The notes under the pieces are model-generated. The model was not told the origin of the DNA. It made no database searches and was given only the letters and a program-made list of their open reading frames with translations. From positions 1-6,047 of the forward strand of contig JAJRDC010000318.1 of NCBI GenBank assembly GCA_028678635.1: 6,047 bases of DNA. Direction: 5' to 3'. This stretch comes from Methanomicrobiales archaeon (GTDB lineage: Archaea > Halobacteriota > Methanomicrobia > Methanomicrobiales > JACTUA01). The position numbers were made by a program, and so were the translations under genes. This document shows, piece after piece, positions 5,942-6,047 of this stretch; positions within the stretch are counted from its first letter, which is position 1, and each line of letters begins with the position of its first letter.

Positions 5942-6047
5942 ATGGCACAGAAACGGCGCCACGTCGAGATTCGCTGTTCCGGCTGCGGGGTCTGGTATCC
6001 CTACGAGAAGGTGCCGGTCCACTTCGCCGAATGGGATGAATGGGAGC
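5942..6047 (+). CDS. Small zinc-ribbon-like protein, N-terminal 35 residues only (cut by window)
   Basis: The frame opens at ATG 5942 and runs off the right edge after 35 complete codons. It begins MAQKRRHVEIRCSGCGVWYP, with a CxxC knuckle (Cys12, Cys15) followed by aromatic and acidic residues (WYPYEK, then HFAEWDEWE). One CxxC followed by VWYP is typical of the first half of a zinc ribbon; the second Cys pair would lie beyond the window, so zinc binding is inferred. The basic MAQKRRH start would suit a nucleic-acid or protein-binding role, but no function is assigned. The ATG is supported by leaderless spacing to a weak TATA-like element and by the motif coming soon after the start. Confidence 0.65.
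   Translation, partial: MAQKRRHVEIRCSGCGVWYPYEKVPVHFAEWDEWE

Overview
The window looks like chromosomal DNA of a GC-rich euryarchaeon, most plausibly a methanogen of the Methanomicrobia/Methanomicrobiales type. That assignment is inference. It rests on archaeal-style AT-rich TATA boxes in otherwise GC-rich DNA, an archaeal-type lipobox, a NosD-type beta-helix surface protein with Ig-like domains, and a family 2 glycosyltransferase with two C-terminal membrane helices. No rRNA, tRNA, CRISPR array, insertion sequence or phage gene was seen.

Layout. On the minus strand, reading leftward from about 2480, lies a membrane-anchored parallel beta-helix protein (2480-489). After a 95-base gap comes the 5' part of a lipoprotein gene (393 to the left edge), whose visible N-terminus resembles the start of heparinase/alginate-lyase-like proteins. 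Both products are predicted to sit outside the cell membrane. Between 2481 and 2833 is an AT-rich divergent control region. On the plus strand follow a family 2, polyprenyl-phosphate-type glycosyltransferase (2834-3805) and, 43 bases later, a small three-helix membrane protein (3849-4106), probably one transcript. A separate promoter at about 4183 serves a 553-residue membrane-anchored protein (4222-5883) with a Cys-containing domain, a long Pro/Ala/Glu-rich linker and a Lys-rich tail. At the right edge begins a small zinc-ribbon-like protein (5942 onward, cut).

How it may fit together. The left and middle parts read as a cell-surface/glycan neighbourhood: a surface beta-helix protein with about a dozen N-glycosylation sequons, a possible polysaccharide-lyase-like lipoprotein, and a membrane glycosyltransferase of the type that charges lipid carriers. 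This functional link is inferred from adjacency only. The 553-residue protein is the least explained element. No complete defence, mobile or other clearly undescribed system is visible.
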